Assembly (NCBI GenBank): GCA_031002005.1
Contig: JARYHS010013631.1
Coordinates: 69,127,832-69,191,831, forward strand
From: Vandiemenella viatica
Taxonomy: Eukaryota; Arthropoda; Insecta; Orthoptera; Morabidae
Direction of reading: 5' to 3'
Length of the DNA: 64,000 nt
A model generated the notes under the pieces. The model saw only the letters and a list, made by a program, of their open reading frames with translations. It did no database searches and had not been told where the DNA came from. Numbering within the stretch: the first letter of the stretch is position 1; each line of letters starts with the position of its first letter. The translations under genes were made by a program, and so were the position numbers. Positions 1 to 12,436 of this stretch are shown here, one piece after another.

Positions 1-154
1 AACAATTAATTGGGGCCACAAATTCACATGAAAAGATTCCTGTTGTTAATTGGTGTTAGGACAGCTCCTTTTTTAGATTAGGAACATGTATTAGGCAGAG
101 AGTTTTAAAAGAAATTAGTTTAAACAATAATGAGTTTTCAGATACCAAAATTAA

Positions 155-1303
155 AAATTGTGTAGGGATTAATTTATTACATCAGAATATCAGAGGGTTA
201 ACAAACAAAGTGGATGAATTGCTAGTCCACATAAATGAATCAATAGAATTGATGTTTTATGCTTGCCTGAACACCACATAACTACAAGAATAGGTATGTC
301 AAATGTAACTGACTTTACTTTAGCTTCTCATTATTGTAGAACGAACTTGGAGAAAGGAGGAGTTGTCACTTATGTTAGAAATGGTTATAGTTTTGAGGAT
401 GTAAGTGTTAGCAAGTATTGTGTTGATCAACATTTTGAAGCTTGTGCTATACGGCTAAATTTCAATAATGAAATTTTCTTAATACAGAGCACCATTGGGA
501 AACTTTTCTATTTTTATTAACAGTTTGAACTCTTATTAACATTTTTAAGCAGAATAGAAGTCAACATAGTCGTATGTGGTGATAATAATGTAGATTTTCT
601 AAATAACTTACCCTGTAAAGTCATGTTAGAATCGTTAGCCAGTTCATTCATTTTAACTCAGGTAGTTAATTTTCCAACCAGAACAATGAATAATAGTCAC
701 TCAGCTATAGCCAATGTTTTCCTAGATACCTCAAAATTCAGTTATAACATCGAGCCATCCATCAATGGACTTTCAGATCACGATGCCCAGTTATTAACCA
801 TCAACACTTCAATAGGAACTAGCTCTGAGAGTAATGTTTTTAAACTTCAGCGTGCAATAAATGATGAGTCAGTTACTCGTTTTAGAAAGTGCCTCAATAC
901 CAAAAACTGGGAACAGGTTTACGGTGCTCAAGGTATGGATGAAAAATACAACATCTTTAGTAGTATTGTATTAAATTATTTTGAAAGTTGCTTCCCCTTG
1001 AAAAAGTGTCGTGCTTCTCGAAAAGAACCTTGGATAATTATTGGCATTCGAACAGCATGCATTTATATAAGGAAGTTTTATATTGCCTCTAAAAACAGTG
1101 AGAATGCTAATGTTAAAACACATTACAAACAGAACTGCAAATTACTGAAAAAGGTTATTGAAGAATCTAAAAGTATGTACTACAAATATAAAATTCATGA
1201 TTCTGAAAATAAAATTAAGACAATATGGGACATTGTAAAAAAGGAAATAGGAAAAGTAATCAAACAAGTAATGATATTTTCATCCAAAAAAAATTCAGTA
1301 TAA
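155..1303 (+). pseudogene. Non-LTR element ORF2: apurinic-type endonuclease domain (decayed)
   Basis: The conceptual translation carries the QNIRGL start of an exonuclease-endonuclease-phosphatase domain near 183-200, then a broken stretch (263-520), then a GDNNVDFLN-like motif near 580-605 and a SDHDAQ motif near 775-795. In non-LTR elements these residues belong to the target-nicking endonuclease. The reading frame is interrupted between 521 and 622. A linker rich in Lys and Ser (about 1000-1290) leads towards the reverse transcriptase. Copy B keeps a longer open stretch. This copy cannot make a working protein. Confidence 0.8.
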
Positions 1304-1309
1304 TCTAAT

Positions 1310-2952
1310 TTTTCAGTTGCTGATATATTTTATAATAATTTTTTATCTGTTGCTGATAAATTGACTGCTAATAGCTCAGTGACACACAGTATCAATATTG
1401 TCAGAACAGGCTTCCAAGAAAAATTTAACTCTATGTCTGTAAAATTAGCTACGCCAGAAGAAATAAGAAAAATTATCAGATCCCTTAAGAGCAAATACTA
1501 AAGTGGTTATGATGGGATTTCCAGCAGATTAATTAAATTGTGCTCCACAGAATTAAGTAATATACTAAGTTATCTGTTTAATATAGCTTTTAATTGAGGG
1601 TACTTTTAAAGAAAGGCTTAAGTATGTTGTAGTTAAACCACTCTATAAAATGGGAGATAAGGCAGCCGTATCAAATTACCGACCAATTTCATTACTAACA
1701 GCCTTCTCCAAAGTTTTTGAGAAAGCAAAGTACAACAGTGTTTATGAACACCTTAAAAATAATAATATTCTAATTAAATCACAATTTGGTTTTCAAAGGG
1801 TCATTCAATAGAACAAGCTATATTTGCATTCATTGACAATATTTTAGAAGGAATAAATGACAAATTAACCCAGTGGGAATTTTTTGTGACTTATCTAAGG
1901 CATTTGACTGTGTAGATCATAAAATTCTGATACAGAAACTAAAGTATTTTGGTATAGATGGCTTAGTTCTTACCTTCTAAATAGAAAACAAAGTATCAAT
2001 GGAGAATTTTAAGGCTGCCTTAAGAGGTCCACTGTTTTCTGAGTGGAAATTAATCAGATGTGGACTACCTCAGGATTCTATATAGGGCCACTATTGATTT
2101 TAATATATATAAATGATCTACCCTGTGTTTTCATCTAAAAATTCAAAATTTGCAGATGACACAAACATAGGAATTAAAAACACTCCAGATTTATCTACAG
2201 AATATATTTCAAATTATATCTTTGAACTGATTAATAAATGGTTTACAGCTAATGGCTTGTCTTTAAACTTTGATAAAACTCAGTATATTCAATTCAGTAC
2301 ATCACACAGATTAACACCTGATATAGACATAAAATTTGCAGGCCAGTCCATTCAAGAGGTAGAGTGTGTGAAATTTCTAAATATTGATCACAATTTAAAT
2401 TGGAAAGTACATGTTTCTGACTTATTAAAGCGATTGGGTGCAACCACATTTGCAATTCATACAATTTCAGCTATAGGTGATCTCCGTATGAGGAAGCTAG
2501 TTTATTTTTATTATTTTCACTCCTTATTGACACATGGAATAATATTCTGGGACAATTCTACCTACAGAGACAAAGAGTTCAGAATCCAAAAGCGTGTAAT
2601 AAGAATTATGTGTGGGGTTAGCAATAGAACTTCATGTAGAGAGCTGTTCAAGAAGTTAGGGATTTTAACATTAGCATCTGAGTATATATACACATTAAGG
2701 TCCTTTGTAGTCACAAATTATACTTTGTTTGAAACAAATAGTAAAATACACAATTATGGCACTAGAAGTAAAAATGATCTTCACAAAACTTACAAGTCAT
2801 TGTCATTTGTTCAAAAAGGGGTCCCATATTCAGGGATAAATATCTTCAGTATGCTCCCAACACATATTAAATGTCTAGTAGATGATAAGAATAAACTCAG
2901 GAAAAAATTGAAAGAATTTTTAATTGACAACTCCTACTCTGTCGAAGAATAA
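1310..2952 (+). pseudogene. Non-LTR element ORF2: reverse transcriptase and C-terminal domain (decayed)
   Basis: Reverse-transcriptase blocks can be followed across frames: VSNYRPISLL near 1660-1700, QFGFQ near 1785, a fused SKAFDCVDHKI block near 1890-1930 and the FADDTNIGI catalytic box near 2150-2180 (first residues lost by a small deletion; copy B keeps the full box). Behind it, 2113-2952 is open for 279 codons and covers the thumb and C-terminal region with VKFL(N/D)IDHNLNW and RIQKRVIRIMCG, typical of CR1/Jockey-like enzymes. Several frameshifts and stops upstream make it non-functional. About 57 bases near the end are tandemly duplicated at 2950-3006 and not in copy B. Confidence 0.82.
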
Positions 2953-3063
2953 ATTCAGGAAAAAAATTGAAAGAATTTTAATTGACAACTCCTACTCTGT
3001 CGAAGAATTTATAAAAAATAACTGCCAGTTGCTTGTGTAAATGTAGTTTACACAATTAATTTA

Positions 3064-3255
3064 TCATGTATGCTATGACTGTACATCTTGTGGTGTATGT
3101 ATTATTTTGTTATGGAATTTTTTAATGTGCCATGTACGCCATGACTGTACATCTTTTGGTGTATGTATTATTTTGTTAAGGAATTGTTTAATGTAGCCTA
3201 CCATGTATGCTATGACTGTACATCTACTGGTGTATTTATTATTTTGTTATGCAAC
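3064..3255 (+). repeat. Three ~65-bp tandem units in the element 3' UTR
   Basis: The phrase CATGTATGCTATGACTGTAC recurs three times, with small changes, about 65-68 bases apart, each followed by a TGGTGTAT...TTATTTTGTTA stretch. Copy B has only two units (about 33920-34045). Short 3' tandem arrays of this kind occur in non-LTR elements. Confidence 0.85.
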
Positions 3256-3340
3256 TGTTATCTGTAAATTGACAACTTTCCACATTCCACAGAGCCAGTC
3301 TATAATATTGGGATCAATGGGAAATGAATGTATTGTATTG

Positions 3341-4538
3341 TACAAGGGTTATTTTTGATATTATTAGTTGTTTGATTAACTTTGAATTAACGTTTCATAT
3401 GTACTTCCGTCTTATAGTAACTTTGAAATAGTTTACTATGACATTCTTAGCACTTGTTCACGACTGTTATGTTCAGATACATTGTCAAATCTCCTTGATA
3501 TGAAAATCATGTATACCAGTTAAATAGTAATTACATGCATAAAATTATTCACTAAACAGTGAGTGAGGTTATTAATGAACCAACTGCAAGATCCTAAAAG
3601 TGACTATAATCTCTTATGATCTGACTTTATTTGTGAGGGTTAGTTCTGAATCCAGCATCACTTCAAAAGCTGTAGTTTCGAATCAACCTTTGAATCTCGT
3701 TAAGATCAAAATTAGAAATTAAGCTAAAACTTTTATTGATACCAGTTTGATAATGTAAGGTGCCATCTATTACAGCTGGTTAGATAAATCTCCAAGATGG
3801 ATTCAAATAGGCAATTAACAATTTTCAGAATAAACAATACAGGCCTACTAAAGAAAGTATCTCCATAGACTAAGATGTTGTCCTAAAAGTTTTATACTTT
3901 AATTACACTGTAGACAGAGATAAATATTAGACGGTTTTATCTGGCAGTTACTTTTGCAACACTGAATAAGCAGTCAGTATCAGTTAATACCGATTGCTAA
4001 TTTAAAGTATGAAAGGGAGGGTGACAAATCTTTTATTGAATAACAATACAAATTTCAAAATGGAAAAAAATAACACAAAAGGGAAGTAACAATAACACAC
4101 TTACCGCGATAACTCATACAAATTTTAAACACTCCAGCAAACATCCACACTTCTCTCAAAACAACACTATCCGCGTCCTTTGACCAGCTACAAATAAAAC
4201 ATTAACAGCAAACTGTTCCAAAATGACTTCGACGTAAATATCAGAGACTTTAGATGAATTCCTGTCTACCTGATTTAAATTTTATCTCCGCAGAGCAAAA
4301 TGTTGCCAACGTCAAAGAGTATTGAAAACTTTACCATACAGAAAAACCACTAAACTTCAGTTTCTTCATTAATGCTAGATTTTAATTACAGTTGTAGCTT
4401 TGCTTACCATCCTTTTTTTTTAATTAATTTAAATCACTACCAGTTAATAATCATTCAGTGGCATTACTTGTATCTTTGGTCGAATTACAAGCTTCGCTTG
4501 CGACATCTACCAAATATATAATCAACGCACAGTAGTTT
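3341..4538. other. Intergenic flank between the non-LTR element and the NDP kinase promoter
   Basis: AT-rich single-copy-looking DNA shared with copy B (34127-35285). A stretch near 4010-4035 is absent from copy B. I see no gene, RNA gene or repeat that I can name. Confidence 0.6.
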
Positions 4539-4556
4539 TGACGTCAGTTTATAAAA
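4539..4556 (+). promoter_or_regulatory. NDP kinase core promoter: CRE-like palindrome and TATA box
   Basis: TGACGTCA (4539-4546) is followed by TATAAAA (4550-4556). A pyrimidine-rich stretch (CTTCTCTAGCTCTCTTTGC, about 4570-4588) lies some 20-30 bases downstream and is the likely transcription start zone. All three are conserved in copy B at the same spacing. Factor binding is inferred from motif only. Confidence 0.65.
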
Positions 4557-4663
4557 CTGATCGTGCAGGTCTTCTCTAGCTCTCTTTGCACTGCTGGCTG
4601 TAGAGGTTGCGGCGTATGGTTATTTGTACTGTCTTGTCAATATTTTCTTTCTTTTCAAAAGCC

Positions 4664-7600
4664 ATGGCCGCAAACAGGGAGCGTACTTTTATAATGGTTA
4701 AGCCTGACGGTGTTCAGAGAGGCGTTGTAGGAGAAATAATTAAACGGTTTGAAACTAAAGGATTTAAGTTGGTTGCCATGAAGTTCATGTGGGTAAGTAA
4801 CCGGTAAGTCGTTAAATTATAAATCTAGTGAATCTTTATGGCTTAACGTTCATTTTATGTTTAAGGCTTCCGAAGATCACCTGAAGAAGCACTACGCCGA
4901 TCTTTCCGCACGTCCGTTTTTCCCTGGTTTAGTGAAATATATGTCGTCAGGACCCGTGGTACCCATGGTAAGAGGATTATACGTAGAGGCTAATTAAGTT
5001 AGTGCTCGCAGCATGATGTAACAGAAAAGACATCTCAACAAAAAGTGCTCATTAATAAATGCATAACAGTCCACTCCTGAAGCTTATTCAGTACCAGCTT
5101 ATACTTTCGTGTATGCTTACTAGATTTATTTCGGTCCTTTACTGTTATGTGGCAATTTGACTGTGAATGCAGGGCTGTCTTTCATAAAGTTCTTATCCTG
5201 TTCTCTTTATACAAACGAAACTTCTTTTGGAACTAAAACTGTACACGTAAGAAATACCATTTCCGGAGATAGTGGCTGCTATTGTAGGGTTGAGTGACAA
5301 AATGTGGGGTGAAAATGATTTAAATCTGTTGGTTAAAAGAAATATTACATCAAAATTTTGAAACATCACTATAACACAATGTATTTGATACCCATGTTGT
5401 TCCACCTTACCTAAGAGCTTGACAAAGGTTTTGTATCTCATTTCATCAAACTTCTATGGTGCTTCAATAATAGCCTCACCAAACGTTTTTTTTATACCTT
5501 TTTAGTCATCTTAATTTACCTATGATCATTTCCATCTTTCTAGTCTGCTCATTTTGACATATTTGGAGAAGCTCCTCATATAATTTTCAAAGTCACATCC
5601 TTAATGTCTCTTTACACCAAATAATATATCTGCCATTTTATTATCTTTGGCAACTTCTTCTTCCATCCTTATTCATAACTGTCTTCCCTCCAGTTTTCTT
5701 CTATAACTGTAGAAATTTCAGTTGTCTTCGTTATCCCTATAATATCCTTGATAAACCCATTTTTAGCTTATCTTTGCTACCATCAATTCATTGTTCAGAG
5801 TGCTTCATACTGGCTTGCTATTTAACACTGTTTTCTTCTTACCAACCTCTCAAGTCTTACCTCGCAGTCATCTTATGTAGGTGCTGGACTTTTATTTTCT
5901 GCTTTAGAATAAACATTTCCTAGTTTCTTTGAAATGTTTACACCTCTCTACTGCACTGATGCTTTTTTTTCCACATACTGAACCTTTCCATGAAATCTCT
6001 TCAATTCTGACATCTCTTTTTTTATATATACCTATATATATAATTGTACCTATAACTGCCTTAAGTGTTACCAATTACTGATCCCTGTTACATACATGTG
6101 AATTGCTTCGTAATTTATTCTTTCCATAACCTGATACCATACAAAGTTTGTCAGGCTTACTAGAATGATATTCCACGTGTCTGTTGTCTTGTGCTCTGCT
6201 CTACCACTTTGATTAAGCATCACTGACTCACTAGTACATTTTTACTCCATTGCATTATTTATTACATTCCCAATTTACAACTGGTAATTATAATTTCCCA
6301 TCAATAATGCTCATTTTACATTTGCCTGTGAACTTTAAATATGCATTTAATTTCACTGCAAGAGTACCCTCTTCATCATGCATTCATCTCGTATGATGGG
6401 CAGCAAGACCTTTTTGTGTCTCTAAAATGGTAACTTGTGTGTGATTTATAAACGCTATTGAAGTTTAGTAGATTTGAAAACTAGCAAAAAAACCTCTCCA
6501 AATTCCTCGTAAACCTTGAGTCATTATCTTGTTCTCCTAAGATTAAAGCCCAATTTTTACAATTGCTTGTTGATCTCCAAACCAAATGGTATAAATTTGT
6601 TCATTATACTCCCACAGTTCAGTTGTAAGTCTTATAATGGGCTTGATTGTTGCAGTCAAAGGAGGAGATGGTTTCAGTGCTATCTAGCTGGTACCATTTC
6701 TTACTAGGACACAGCACCACAGGGGAACAGTGAAAATAACTCATATTCTCAACATTACTAGAGTTAATTCTAGATCACGATACCACTACAACTAATTTCC
6801 ATCGCATGGACAATGATGTTATAAACACTAAATGTGAAGGGGAAATTTAACTCTCTCCTACATTGACAGCTCAGAGGAGCAGTGGTCAAATGAGGGGGAG
6901 GGGGCAGGGGAACATGACCTTGAGCTGCCAGTTTGGAGCGAACAGGTTGTAACAAACACAGAAAGTACTCCCTTCTGTTTGGGAGTAGGTAGGTGGGCAT
7001 AGAGAAACAGTCATCTACAAATTGTCTACACCTTACAAATTTCCCAAGTGTCCACATTTACCCACCTAATTGCTGGATTCAACTGTGACCATGGCAGACT
7101 CGGGACTTGCGCAAGTGCTATCCTTGGTATGTTGTACCTCCTTAGCCACCTTCCTGTAATAAAACTTGCATTTATATCGACATTGTTCTCAACACTATCC
7201 ACTATCACTTCCTTATCTTCCTGTGTGAAACCCCTGCCTTGTGATTCTATTTTCTCTGTCTGACCAAATGTTGCACTAAGTTTGAAAACACTTGATCTGG
7301 TAGTCTGTAGATAAGGAACTGTCCATAAACCACATAGCACCATTTTGGCCTCGTATGAAACCCCCCCCCCCCCCCATTGATTCTAGAAGACATTTTGTAC
7401 TGTTTTTCCTCCGGTCTTACAATAATTATTCTTATGAATTTTATTGATAAAATTATTTCTTTGAAAATGAAATATAATAAAACTGTTTGGTTGTTTGAAA
7501 AATAATAAATTATGGACATGTTTATTTTATTCTATATTAAAATCAAAACATCGAGATGGAAACTATAAAATACAGATAAAATTCCTATAAAAGATTACAT

Positions 7601-10600
7601 TAGTGTATTACAAAAAAGGACATTTATTGAATCAAAAATAGGGAAACATGACCCCCTGAAAGAAAAGTATTTTTCTTGCAGTTGCGCCGACTAGCCTGTT
7701 TTATTGTGCGAGCGGAGGATTCTTGATCTGTTAGCGTTAGCTAGAAAAGGCACTTATAGGTACAAACAGTATGCAGTGTCCACGAACACATACCAAAATA
7801 ATCAGTCCATTACCATATCCTGATGGCTGATCCACAAACCAGCTCTACTCGCAAAACACTGGTACTCTCCCTGGAGTACAAAAACCACTTTAACTGCACA
7901 CGCGTACCACTTTTGTCTAGCCATCCTTACTCCAAGTGTCTATGGCAAGTCCCCCGCAGTTAAGTCCTCGGAATGCAGGCCATGCCAATTCTCCCTCCAG
8001 CGACCACCAACAATGTTGCCAAAAGGGTGCATCTCTCTCAACAGAGGGCAATTGACAGGGTGGGTACATACAACAGAAAGTGTAGCAACATATAGTCTGG
8101 TTAAAATACATTTACGCTACAGTGGCCGTCTATACATCTCCACGTGCACAAACTTTCACGCTGCTTTTCTTATCTTCATATTAAAAGAATGTAGTACACC
8201 CAAATATATGTGTACTACAGCTGCAATAATTAAGACAGAAATAAACATTTACATGCTGTTGGTGTGTTCTGTACCTCATTTTAACTGTGACAAATAATAT
8301 AAATTAAAAGCTATGTGACCTGGCTTGGAAACCCCCCCCCCCTCCCCACGTAGTCCAATGTAGCTATCCAGCAAACACCTCCCACTAGACCGAGCCTCAT
8401 AGTTTATGGATGCTCCCTAACTGACCCTTCCGAAGAGTGCCTACACCAAACTAAAGCAGTTTGTGCAAAGCTTTCTTCCCTTGCAAAAGTGGCTACAGTT
8501 CACTGCTTTGAATTATTTATCCTATTTCCTTCTCAGTCCTAATTGGTACGTTTAATTCTTGAACTGTTAGGACAGTCCTTTTCCTTCTAGAGAACTTGTT
8601 ATTCAGGTTTTCTGAGGGTCTGATCTTATACATTCATTACATCACTGTTGTAAGCAGTCAAGAATTATACAGAAGAAAATAGTGCCACTACTAAAATTTA
8701 AGAAGTTGCTGATTTCTGTAATGAAGTAACTCTATCTTATGGTTTCTATTTACTTGCTGAAAACAGTAGACCAATTCCTATCTTTGGTAGTGTGTTGCTT
8801 TAGATCCTGCAAATCTCTGGTCTCGAGTCAAATCAAAATGTTATATTAATCAAATTATTATTGAAGTAATTTTTTATAAGTTGCTGTGAGTTAGGTACCA
8901 TATGAGATGTCAAAACGTGTACTTTAAAACTGGTGTTCACAACTAGTAGTGTTATATTACTGCATTTCTAATGTATAGTGTCTGATTTCTGCATACCAAA
9001 TGTTGAATTAAATTTGTCACATAGAAATTGTTTAAAACACTTGCTTTTTTTTTATATAGGTTACTGTAAATATATACTTGAATATCATTTTTAAAAATGT
9101 TAATAACATTGATTTAATAATACCAATAATTTTCATTCCTGCTTCACCATTCATGCCATCAACCCTCCCAAACAGCATTCTGAATTCAGAAGGTTGGAAT
9201 TGGCCTACAAATTGAGCACCAGTAGTCACAACTTATACTTAGTGTTTCCTCTAATTTTCTTTCAATTTTTCCTCTAGTCCCAATGCATATCTTCTATTTC
9301 TCTCTCCTCCTCCATTATTATTTCACCTACCACTAGCCACCACTTACCATAAGTGACGTTCTGTTTATATTTTTCTAATTTTATGTTAATTTAATGGTGT
9401 TCATATATTTCCAGACAAATATTTGCTTATCAGATCATCTTTCCCTGTGACATACCGTATTTTTACTAGCTATTGATTTTACAAAGTTAGGGTATGTTCT
9501 CCTCAACTCGTTATCTCCAGTCTCATTTCCTCCATTTTTTAACCTTTACCAACTCCTTCCATCTTCTAATTTACTGCACGTTGCAATTGACCTTTGATAT
9601 CTCTCATGTGTGCCATATTCTTGTGTTGAGAAAGGACACCCAAACTGAAATTTCCATGTTTTCTGCATGAATGCATACTTTCTGTCCTCACTTGTGTAGT
9701 ATGTGTTGGTTTTTTTTCCTAACTTCATTTTGCTATCCAGTTTTTATTTCTATTCAGCTTGCTGTGTCAGGTTTGTTATGATTTAATACAAAGTTAGTGT
9801 AAAAGTGTATATGTTTGTTACAGTGCTTAATGATTACCTTCAATAATACCTTTGAGCAGTCGGGTATTCCAGAGATATGTCACCTGCCTAGAAAATTTAG
9901 GATCTTTAGTTCAAATCACTGTCTGCTCTGGAATTTTTATAACCACTTCACTTGACCTTCACCTCTGAAAAAGCTTTGCTTTGTAAATATGAAACACTCT
10001 GAAACATACTGCAGTTTAAAATCCTTGTTAAAACATATGACATAATGGGCACAATGCCATAACTTGAAACACTGTCATCGGGTTGTCAGACTATTCAAAT
10101 TTACTTACTAATGCTGTCCCTTCAAAAAATTGTAACTTGTTTTGAGTGAGGAAACTTAATGGTCATGCACATTTGAGGAAAAAGTTGTTCACCTTGTTTC
10201 TATGTACTTCTATTATATAGTTATCACTTGCTATAAATGGCTTCCATACCATGACTGGTTACTGAAACTAGCAAATAATTTTTGTGGTCAGTTGTAGTTA
10301 ATTTAAATAAAGAAATTTTTCTCCACTAATAGGTTTGGGAAGGTCTGAATGTTGTCAAGACTGGAAGATTTATGTTGGGAGCTACAGACCCTAAGGACTC
10401 CGCCCCTGGAACTATCAGAGGAGACTTGTGCATTCAAGTTGGAAGGTAAGTTATACTATCATGATGCAAATTTTATTTTTTTCTTTGTTCTATTTGTCAA
10501 CTAAATGACTTTTTTTCCCCCCCCAGGAATATTATTCACGGATCTGATTCCGTAGAATCTGCACAGAAAGAAATAGATTTATGGTTTAGTGAAAAGGAAA

Positions 10601-10647
10601 TTATTACATGGCAGCCTGCAACTCAAGCCTGGATTTATGAAGATTGA
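4664..10647 (+). CDS. awd: Nucleoside diphosphate kinase, group I (four coding exons)
   Basis: The enzyme transfers the terminal phosphate between nucleoside triphosphates and diphosphates through a phospho-histidine, usually as a cytosolic hexamer. Coding exons are 4664-4792, 4866-4967, 10333-10445 and 10527-10647, all with GT/AG boundaries, giving 154 aa, the normal family length. KPDGVQRG lies at residues 13-20. The active-site histidine is H119 in NIIHGSDS. R89, T95, R106 and N116, equivalent to known nucleotide-contacting residues, are present, as is the Kpn-loop proline P97. I chose the ATG at 4664 because it matches the family N-terminus and has a good start context (GCCATGG). An in-frame ATG at 4616 would add 16 mostly hydrophobic residues. 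Copy B is broken by a frameshift, so this is the intact copy. Intron 2 is about 5.4 kb and full of repeats. Confidence 0.95.
4968..10332 (+). other. NDP kinase intron 2 (copy A)
   Basis: The donor GTAAGAGG and the acceptor AATAG flank about 5.4 kb. The intron holds T-rich DNA, a decayed transposon-like coding fragment on the minus strand (7026-7480), a poly-C run (about 7361-7375) and a second C-rich run near 8330-8345. A possible SINE relic near 9850-9960 has a TAGTTCAAATC box. Position 8086-8093 is the empty site of a 130-bp insertion seen in copy B. I find no nested host gene. Confidence 0.75.
7026..7480 (-). pseudogene. Decayed helix-turn-helix fragment, possibly transposon-derived
   Basis: On the minus strand two overlapping frames together give [17 protein letters not shown] followed by [20 protein letters not shown] and [14 protein letters not shown]. 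The order (LPDxxVFxNL, then VENNxDI, then a helix-turn-helix-like RRYNIPRxxLxxV) resembles insect transposon-associated helix-turn-helix proteins such as the DUF4817-type families. This is pattern memory, not a search result. The frame shifts between the two pieces, and a long poly-C run lies upstream. Copy B has the same fragment (39554-39990). It could also be chance similarity. Confidence 0.3.
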
Positions 10648-10711
10648 TTTTTAGAATGACTGAATTGTTGGATCATTATTAAAACTGTATCAGTTTCAAT
10701 TATTTCCATGA

Positions 10712-10717
10712 AATAAA
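10712..10717 (+). promoter_or_regulatory. NDP kinase polyadenylation signal
   Basis: AATAAA lies 65 bases after the stop codon of the NDP kinase gene, in a short AT-rich 3' UTR, and is conserved in copy B at 43292-43297. Confidence 0.75.
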
Positions 10718-11908
10718 CATTATTCTTAATTATACTGTTTCACTTTTGCCCATATTCCCTTTTTTCAGTTTAAATACAATAAATAAGCTGCCTTAAAAAA
10801 AGCCCGTAATGCAACATTCATTATTGCAATTATGTATAGAATATAAGTAATGATGGTAATAATAAAGTAACAGGAAAATACTATAAAGCCATATGAATTC
10901 AGAGTGGTGAAGAAGTGTAACTGAGCACAATGTTTTTGGGATAGATCATGAGACTAAATAAAGTAGGTCAGAGTTCTCTGGTGCAGTTGGTAATCGGTGG
11001 AAAGTATGCTAATTGGAGTATAAAAATAATGGTAGAAGAAAGGAAATAATGGAGAGAAAAAAGTGAAAGTAATAATAATGCAGCAAGGGTATTATTGTAG
11101 GTTGAGTGCAGGGGGATGTCTAGAATCGAAGCTATACTGATAAAACCATTTCCACCAATAGAGTTGACATGTATGGAGTCTTTTGTGAAGCCAGCTCATT
11201 CCGGATGATCCTTACCGTTTCTGATAATACTCCCATTTCTAGCAAACCCAATTTTTATTTCTGTCATCTGAATTTTCGCACTCTTCAGTGTTATTTCTAT
11301 ACTTCGTCCTTTCTCCTATGTTTGTTCCATCATGCAAACATATTCTTGTGATTGATTTGGTTTAAAAGAATCGCTAGTTACTATCCTGATCCAGTTGCAC
11401 CATTTGTAGCAGTAGGTCAGTTCCCACCTTCCGAACTTGGACAGACGGTTGGTTACTGTTTGGAGGACTGATGGCACAGATGGCGAATCAAGATTTGAAA
11501 TTATTAGTATCTTGAGGTCTCTCATGAAAACCAGTGTTGCCAACATTTGTTTAAATATATATATCTGTAAACACATTTTCAGAATCTCACCAATACATAG
11601 TTTTATAGTGGCAAACATTAATCTGAGAGATTTGAGATGTGACAAATTAAATGCAATGTTTTATATCTATAAATGTAGTATAAAATCCCCCTTCTATGCA
11701 AAAAAAAATTAATGGATGGTATGAACATCTGGAGTGTGGGAAAGACTATATTAGCTTCTTCCAACCAAATGTCAAACCTCTCATCAGCATGGTGCACCCT
11801 GTTTGTAGGGATGAGACTCTGGCAGTTGAATGATTCCCACTCTAAGGTGACACCTACTGCTTGCAGAAAAGGAGGTAGTGGTTTGAGCAACCTCTTGCCC
11901 TTGAAAAT
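10718..11908. other. 3' flank of NDP kinase, no gene seen
   Basis: AT-rich intergenic DNA collinear with 43298-44515 apart from small indels. The short open frames on both strands have no family features and are broken in one of the copies. I see nothing I can name. Confidence 0.6.
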
Positions 11909-12436
11909 CCATACTAATATTATAAATGCGAAAGTGACTGTTACGTTTCTTGGGCTAAATGGCTACTCCAAGCGTGATGAAATTTGACAAAGAGATGCTA
12001 TTTGACATTAGGATGTACATGGAATACCATGTTCTGTATAGATAAAAAGAAAGTCCTTAAATTATGAAAACTACCTGAACTGTGAAAGACAAACTCATAA
12101 TATCTATATGTCTTTGTAATGCATAATGTTAGCAATGGCAGTGTAGTGCAGTGGTAATGTGCTTGCTTCTTAATAAAACTCCCGTGTGGCTTCAGGTTCG
12201 AACCTCACTAAGAGCAAAATTACATTTGGTGACTATAAGTTTATACCGAAATACTTTGGATCATTAGGAACGAAATTGGATACTTTTTTCCGATATTAAT
12301 AAATGAGACGGGTTGGATGGTAGAATGGTATATCGATAGTGCTCCCTTCATATTATGCCGACATATCTTGGGTAACTTTCAGCTTTGTGTATCAAATTCT
12401 AAATCCACGCATACGAAGTCATATATAACAGCTAGT
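11909..12436 (+). repeat. Interspersed repeat with conserved arthropod-type ends
   Basis: It begins CCATACTAATATTATAAATG and continues with GCGAAAGTGACTGTTACG and a TGATGAAATTTGACAAAGAG stretch. It ends CGAAGTCATATATAACAGCTAGT-like at about 12436. I recognise these ends from a very widespread arthropod repeat; this is memory, not a search. A tRNA-like SINE body (12140-12240) lies inside. In copy B the matching element (44516 to about 44945) lacks the last ~140 bases. Confidence 0.6.
12140..12240 (+). repeat. tRNA-like SINE body with A and B boxes
   Basis: TAGTGCAGTGG (12144-12154) fits an RNA polymerase III A box and GGTTCGAACCT (12195-12205) fits a B box, about 40 bases apart as in tRNAs. 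The sequence between and around does not fold into a clean tRNA with an anticodon stem, so I call a tRNA-derived SINE, not a tRNA gene. In copy B (44750-44850) the B box has changed to GGTTCAAACC. Confidence 0.6.

Larger units (their letters stand above)
1..3340 (+). mobile_element. CR1/Jockey-group non-LTR retrotransposon, 3' part (copy A)
   Basis: Positions 1-3340 match 29540 to about 34126 in copy B. They hold the end of ORF1, a broken endonuclease-reverse transcriptase ORF2, a 3' UTR with tandem repeats and an end near a short TATTGTATTGTA tract. ORF2 is cut by frameshifts and stops, so the element is dead. Domain order (endonuclease, then reverse transcriptase with a C-terminal GIxIFxxLP-like motif) is that of the CR1/L2/Jockey supergroup. 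The clade is an inference from motifs, not from a tree. The ORF1 end lies at the window edge; ORF1 itself is seen only in copy B. Confidence 0.85.

Noticed and set aside
7361..7375. Poly-C runs (7361-7375, 8330-8345, 39893-39907) as possible structural signals
   Set aside because: Homopolymer runs of variable length between the copies; nothing suggests function.
12140..12240. A tRNA gene
   Set aside because: A and B boxes are good, but acceptor and anticodon stems do not pair and the copy lies in a repeat; SINE is the better call.
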